Below are positions 60,210-64,000 of a DNA stretch of 64,000 nucleotides, in pieces; position 1 is the first letter of the stretch; every line of letters starts with the position of its first letter. This DNA is from Xestospongia bergquistia. Lineage: Eukaryota; Porifera; Demospongiae; Haplosclerida; Petrosiidae. Both the position numbers and the translations under genes were made by a program. Below the pieces are notes generated by a model. That model ran no database searches and was not told the origin of the DNA. It saw only the letters and a list, made by a program, of their open reading frames with translations. Where the stretch lies: the NCBI GenBank assembly GCA_963965975.1, contig OZ014417.1, positions 3,453,821 to 3,517,820 on the forward strand. The letters run 5' to 3'.

Positions 60210-60284
60210 TAGTCTCACATAGTCAGCCACTCCGTTAAGAAGGGTTGGCAACACAGGGCTTGTGGGGCTGGCTATGTGAGACTA
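60210..60284. repeat. Small MITE, cleanest copy
   Basis: The ends tagtctcacatagtcagcc and inverted ggctggctatgtgagacta match for about 20 bases. Confidence 0.85.
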
Positions 60285-60829
60285 GTGGTTGTTGTGACTT
60301 CTAATAGTGTATGGGTGGTACAGAGAGAATTAAATTTGGAAATGTCTCGGACTTTTGTGAAAATATTCTTCTGCTGTTTCTAGCATATTGTACTATATGC
60401 AACGAAAATGATTACTGACTTGTTAAACCAACCAACTAATGATATATTAGTGATCTAATTACTCAATAACTCTAATAACTTAATAATATTATAATACAAG
60501 TTTTGCAGTATATATTTGACTAAATCCTTATGATACAGACATTGGCAAGGTTTATGACCAGTGTGTATATGAGCATGACTTTGGAGATTACTATTATTAC
60601 TAAATCCTTTTTTTACAGATCTGGCATTGGTAAGGTTTATCATCAGTGTGATAAAATATCTCGATAATGTTCTAGTTCAAAAGTTTATTATAGTATTTGA
60701 AAATATTAGCATTATCGGCCCTTTAACATAGATGAATTAATAATCATACTATCTAGAATATTATTGTTATAGAATGAAATATAACAAGTTATATTTTTAT
60801 AGACTAAAATATACCAAATCATTAATTAT

Positions 60830-60935
60830 CTTAGGATAAAAGTTGCAAGCCAAAATTTTTTGTCCTAGGATAAATTTTGTGCTGATAGGACAAAATCCTG
60901 TAGCAACATTTTATTCTAGGATAAAATTATTTGGA
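60830..60935. repeat. ~105-bp MITE inside the Z4 finger region
   Basis: ttaggataaaagttgcaa at the left and inverted tagcaacattttattctagg at the right enclose further taggataaa / ttttgtccta pairs. It lies between two finger remnants of Z4. Confidence 0.7.
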
Positions 60936-60989
60936 AATATTTTATCAGGTAGGACAAATTTTACTTTGGATAATAATTATCATGACAAA

Positions 60990-61130
60990 ACAAATCACAT
61001 TCACTGCTATAACTGGTTAGAGGTGTTGACTTCACCTACTCTACTATAGCCACAGTGACACTGCATTCTGTTACGGTGCTCTGGAATTTTTTAACTAGTT
61101 GCCCGGGAGCTGCTCTAGACAAATGTCCAT
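60990..61130 (-). pseudogene. Scrap of the ankyrin-gene exon
   Basis: It resembles 5,370-5,460 (the part encoding EYGVTVASGVNEMKST), with a shifted frame. Short and isolated. Confidence 0.4.
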
Positions 61131-62564
61131 TGTTTGTGTAGTGTGGTATCTTATTAAAGTGATAATGAATAACGATTAATGTGATTAGCAAATGTAGTTA
61201 ACTATTTCTAAGATAATTACCAAGATGACTTTGAAGACTACCATTCTGACTAAATTCTTTTCCACAGTACTGACATTAGTAAGGTTTATCACCAGTGTGT
61301 ATATGAAGATGATTTTGGAGATGATTAAATCTTTTTCCACAGTACTGACATTGATAAGGTTTATTACCAGTATGTATACAAAGATGAGTTTGGAGGTGAC
61401 TGTTTTGAATAATTCCTTTTCTACAGTAAGGTTTATCACCAGTGTGCATACGAAGATGATTTTTTAGATCACGATTAAATTCTTTTCTACAGTACTGACA
61501 ATGCAATAACAAGTTCTTTTGCAAATTGTTCACACTACCATATATAGAGTTCATTACCAGGATAGATATGCTTGAATGAACGATAATAGATGTTACCATG
61601 ATACTGAAAAGCTACTAAATTCTGCTCATTTTCATTGTGAGCACAGTTAATAAATTGTAACCAATTTCTTTCCTCAGCTGATTGACCATCAATATAATAT
61701 GACCCCTCTCCAAAACGCTTTATCTGAATAAATTAAAATACTTGATACTTTTTATTATTTCATTACAGTACCTCCCACATGTAGCTAGTATCTTCTCCTT
61801 TAGTGAGGTCTTCTTTTAGCACTCTCCTTCCTTCATAAGGACCAACTCTAACTCTACGAGGTATAAACTGTTTAGCAAAAACACTTAGATTAGCATTGAG
61901 TATCTTAAAAGGTTTAACAGTTAATTCATCTGGAACAAATACAGTAGTGTATTGTAGAGATGCTTCATCATGACCACTAGAAGGATCTAGAGTCAGTAAG
62001 GGTCCATGAACAGGACAATCACCATGATGAAATTCGTTACAGTCCTCACAAACTAGTAACAAATGTTATAAAAGTAATTATATTCATAATGAACTTACAG
62101 AGATATTCATCTTTATCAGATAGTTAATCTCCTCCATATTCTTTTGTTTGAGTTAATTTCTTAGGCTATCTTTCACTAACTGGACAATGTGGTATATCAC
62201 CACTGTTTTAAGAAAACAACATTATACCAATACTGATATAATATAACTTACACATCTTTAATATCAAATCCTTCAAAGTCTTCATATTCTTCATTATCAT
62301 CTCCTAATAACTCGAAAAACTCATTAGACAACTTGTAATTATGTTAACAGTCACTTGTATTTATGCTTTTGTGCTCCTCCAGAGCCTGTGGGATGGTCTT
62401 TAACTGGCTAAAACCTAGATGGTATAATGATTTGTGGAAAATAGACAAAAGATATAGGCATATTTTGAGTTCTTTCACTTTTGACATTTGTCTACTAAAG
62501 ATGCACTTGGTTTGTGGCTCTTGCACTGTATCTACTTGACATATTTAAAAATAAGCATGATTAA

Positions 62565-63025
62565 TTGTTATTAAACTTACATGAAAGAATTGTTCAACTC
62601 TTTCCATCTCCTCAGGAGTACAATAAGGTGGTGTGCATTTTAGTTGGAGAGTGTTATGAAATTGCCATGTGTCATATTGAGAATTTAGTACAAATATTGG
62701 ACTTTAGAAATGTAAGGATAAGTATACTAATGGAACAACAGGAAGTACTTTCAAGTGGAACCAATATTCCGTCAAAACTAAATTTGTATGTACCTGAGCT
62801 CTAATATACTTCCAAGCTTCATTCCAGACAGCCATAATACATTTCTGATTGACTCCACTAGTACAATTCTCCATCTTAAACGTTGAAAACAAATAGAAAA
62901 CATGTTGTTTTTATTATCGTAGCAAAGTTTTAACAGTAAATAATTTTCCTTTTTGTGGTAATGTTTCTGTAGATTACTAGTTTCAGAAGAACAAAAGTTT
63001 CATCTAATTATGATTTTTTAAGAAG
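62565..63025 (-). pseudogene. Pectinacetylesterase/NOTUM-family gene, copy C (fragment)
   Basis: Two exons remain: about 62,881-62,811 (NCTSGVNQKCIMAVWNEAW) and about 62,706-62,582 (PIFVLNSQYDTWQFHNTLQL, then CTPPYCTPEEMERVEQFF). Here the reading frame that copy B breaks is intact. Neither the upstream catalytic exons nor the last exon is present; the sequence on the right passes into LINE at about 63,030. It is preceded by the same dispersed repeat as copies A and B. Confidence 0.75.
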
Positions 63026-63029
63026 AACT

Positions 63030-64000
63030 ATTTATTATGAAGATCAGATCAAATACCAGATGAATAGAAACTTAGTCATATTGTGTCCATTTCAAAGTCT
63101 CCTAACATCAATTCACCAAATAATTATCGACTTGTGTAATTTTAAGTAATGTGTTGTTACCTGATATATAATACACTACTATTGGAAATCTTTATATCAA
63201 CTCCCCTCTTTCTCTTACTTTCAATGTGGATTTATGAAATGATTTTTGTGTTGTTTTCTTCGACTTTAAAAAAGATTTTTACTCTGTTGACCCCTATGTT
63301 CCACTACTCAGCATAATATGATTCATTGTGTTAAATAATTACTTGGATTATACCAACTACCTCAAAAACTGAGGCTGCTGTAGTCAATATAGTAGTAAAA
63401 CAGACACTGCACTAGTTTTTTCAGGAGTTCCTCAGGGATCAGTTTTGGATCTAATACTATTTTCTTTGTTTATATTAATGAGATAAATGAATTAATAGTC
63501 AGTGGAAAGTTGACACTCCAGCAGATGATTTGTCATTATATCAGTGGATTTTATCAGTTGATGACTTTACTTTTGTTTAAAATAATATTTCATCCATGGA
63601 GAGATGGTATGATGTAAACTATCTATCAGTAAATACATCAAAATGCAAATATATGTCTTGAATGTTTAAAATAATGAATGAAATAATATTTTTCCAAGTT
63701 GTGGAATAAAACTTAAAGAGGAATTACCATATTAATTTTGTTCTTTTAAACCACTTTTCTTTTCCACTAGTACATGGTATAACTCGTTTATCCAACACCT
63801 GCTAAAAAGGGAATGTATTGAGTGAATTTCAAATAAAACAATAGTATATTGATATTTTTAAATCTAAATTATTATTTATGTAATTTTAATATTTTAAGTA
63901 GCATATTAATTTTCCTTATTAAGGCATTTCAGTTAATAGTTAATAGGTAAATGTCCTGTGCTTATTATTATCAATACAAATTTTGATTTAAAACACAGGG
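63030..64000 (+). mobile_element. LINE copy 2, runs off the window
   Basis: Matches 35,700-36,209 and 37,277-37,770 without the nested transposon. The RT pieces seen are the SPNNYR-like region, LPSFSYFQ, CVVFFDFKKDFYSVDP and the QGSVLDLILF region. It is frame-broken and extends to the window end with the common 3' tail. Confidence 0.75.

Larger units (their letters stand above)
60500..62340 (-). pseudogene. PRDM9-like gene, copy Z4, disrupted and 5'-truncated
   Basis: The acidic exon (62,340-62,226) is cut at its upstream end by the junction with the PAE-C unit. The pre-SET exon (62,062-61,763) is the best of the set: CEDCNEFHHGDCPVHGPLL, VPDELTVKPFKILNANL, RRVRVGPYEGRRVLKEDL, matching the PRDM9 zinc knuckle and the GPYEGR site. 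The SET exon (about 61,730-61,510) reads [19 protein letters not shown], then [19 protein letters not shown] and a TAG where Z1 has the Tyr of VWY. Directly after, SET sequence is fused to C2H2 fingers (about 61,500-61,200; [18 protein letters not shown]), so the post-SET exon is lost. A further finger remnant lies at 60,640-60,500 beyond other repeats. Confidence 0.77.

Overview
The window looks like nuclear DNA of a demosponge, most like a haplosclerid of the Amphimedon queenslandica type. The reasons are strong AT-richness, many small exons with short GT-AG introns, a membrane receptor built from EMI, EGF and FN3 modules with a sponge-style juxtamembrane domain, a single-exon 7TM gene, and dense MITEs, LINEs and old Ty3-type retroelements. 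The species is inferred from protein style, not from a search.

The main structure is a segmental duplication in direct orientation. Block A (about 490-23,640) and block B (about 40,490-59,330) carry the same series: a pectinacetylesterase (PAE)/NOTUM-family gene on the minus strand, ankyrin-gene debris, an old Ty3/gypsy insertion, an EMI-EGF-FN3 receptor on the plus strand, a Penelope-like fragment, and a PRDM9-like (SET plus C2H2) gene on the minus strand. The blocks differ by a deletion of about 3.9 kb in B, a local inversion, an LTR-like insertion in B and EGF-exon gain in B. Between the blocks lie a small secreted-protein candidate, MULE and pogo debris, a 7TM receptor with one in-frame stop, a second Ty3-type fossil, a LINE with a DNA transposon nested in it, and another PRDM9-like copy. 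After block B come a fourth PRDM9-like copy, a third PAE fragment and a second LINE copy. The repeating order LINE tail - PRDM9-like - PAE suggests several rounds of tandem duplication.

The two receptors (945 aa, and about 1,039 aa by my exon models) are the best preserved genes. Both have a signal peptide, an EMI domain, EGF repeats (two in A, four in B) plus a calcium-binding EGF, four FN3 domains, one membrane span and a tail with three tyrosines spaced eight residues apart, two of them in YDEM (YxxM) motifs. The PAE and PRDM9-like copies all carry visible lesions, so the locus looks like a living receptor pair among decaying neighbours. Nothing here was checked by alignment software or transcripts.
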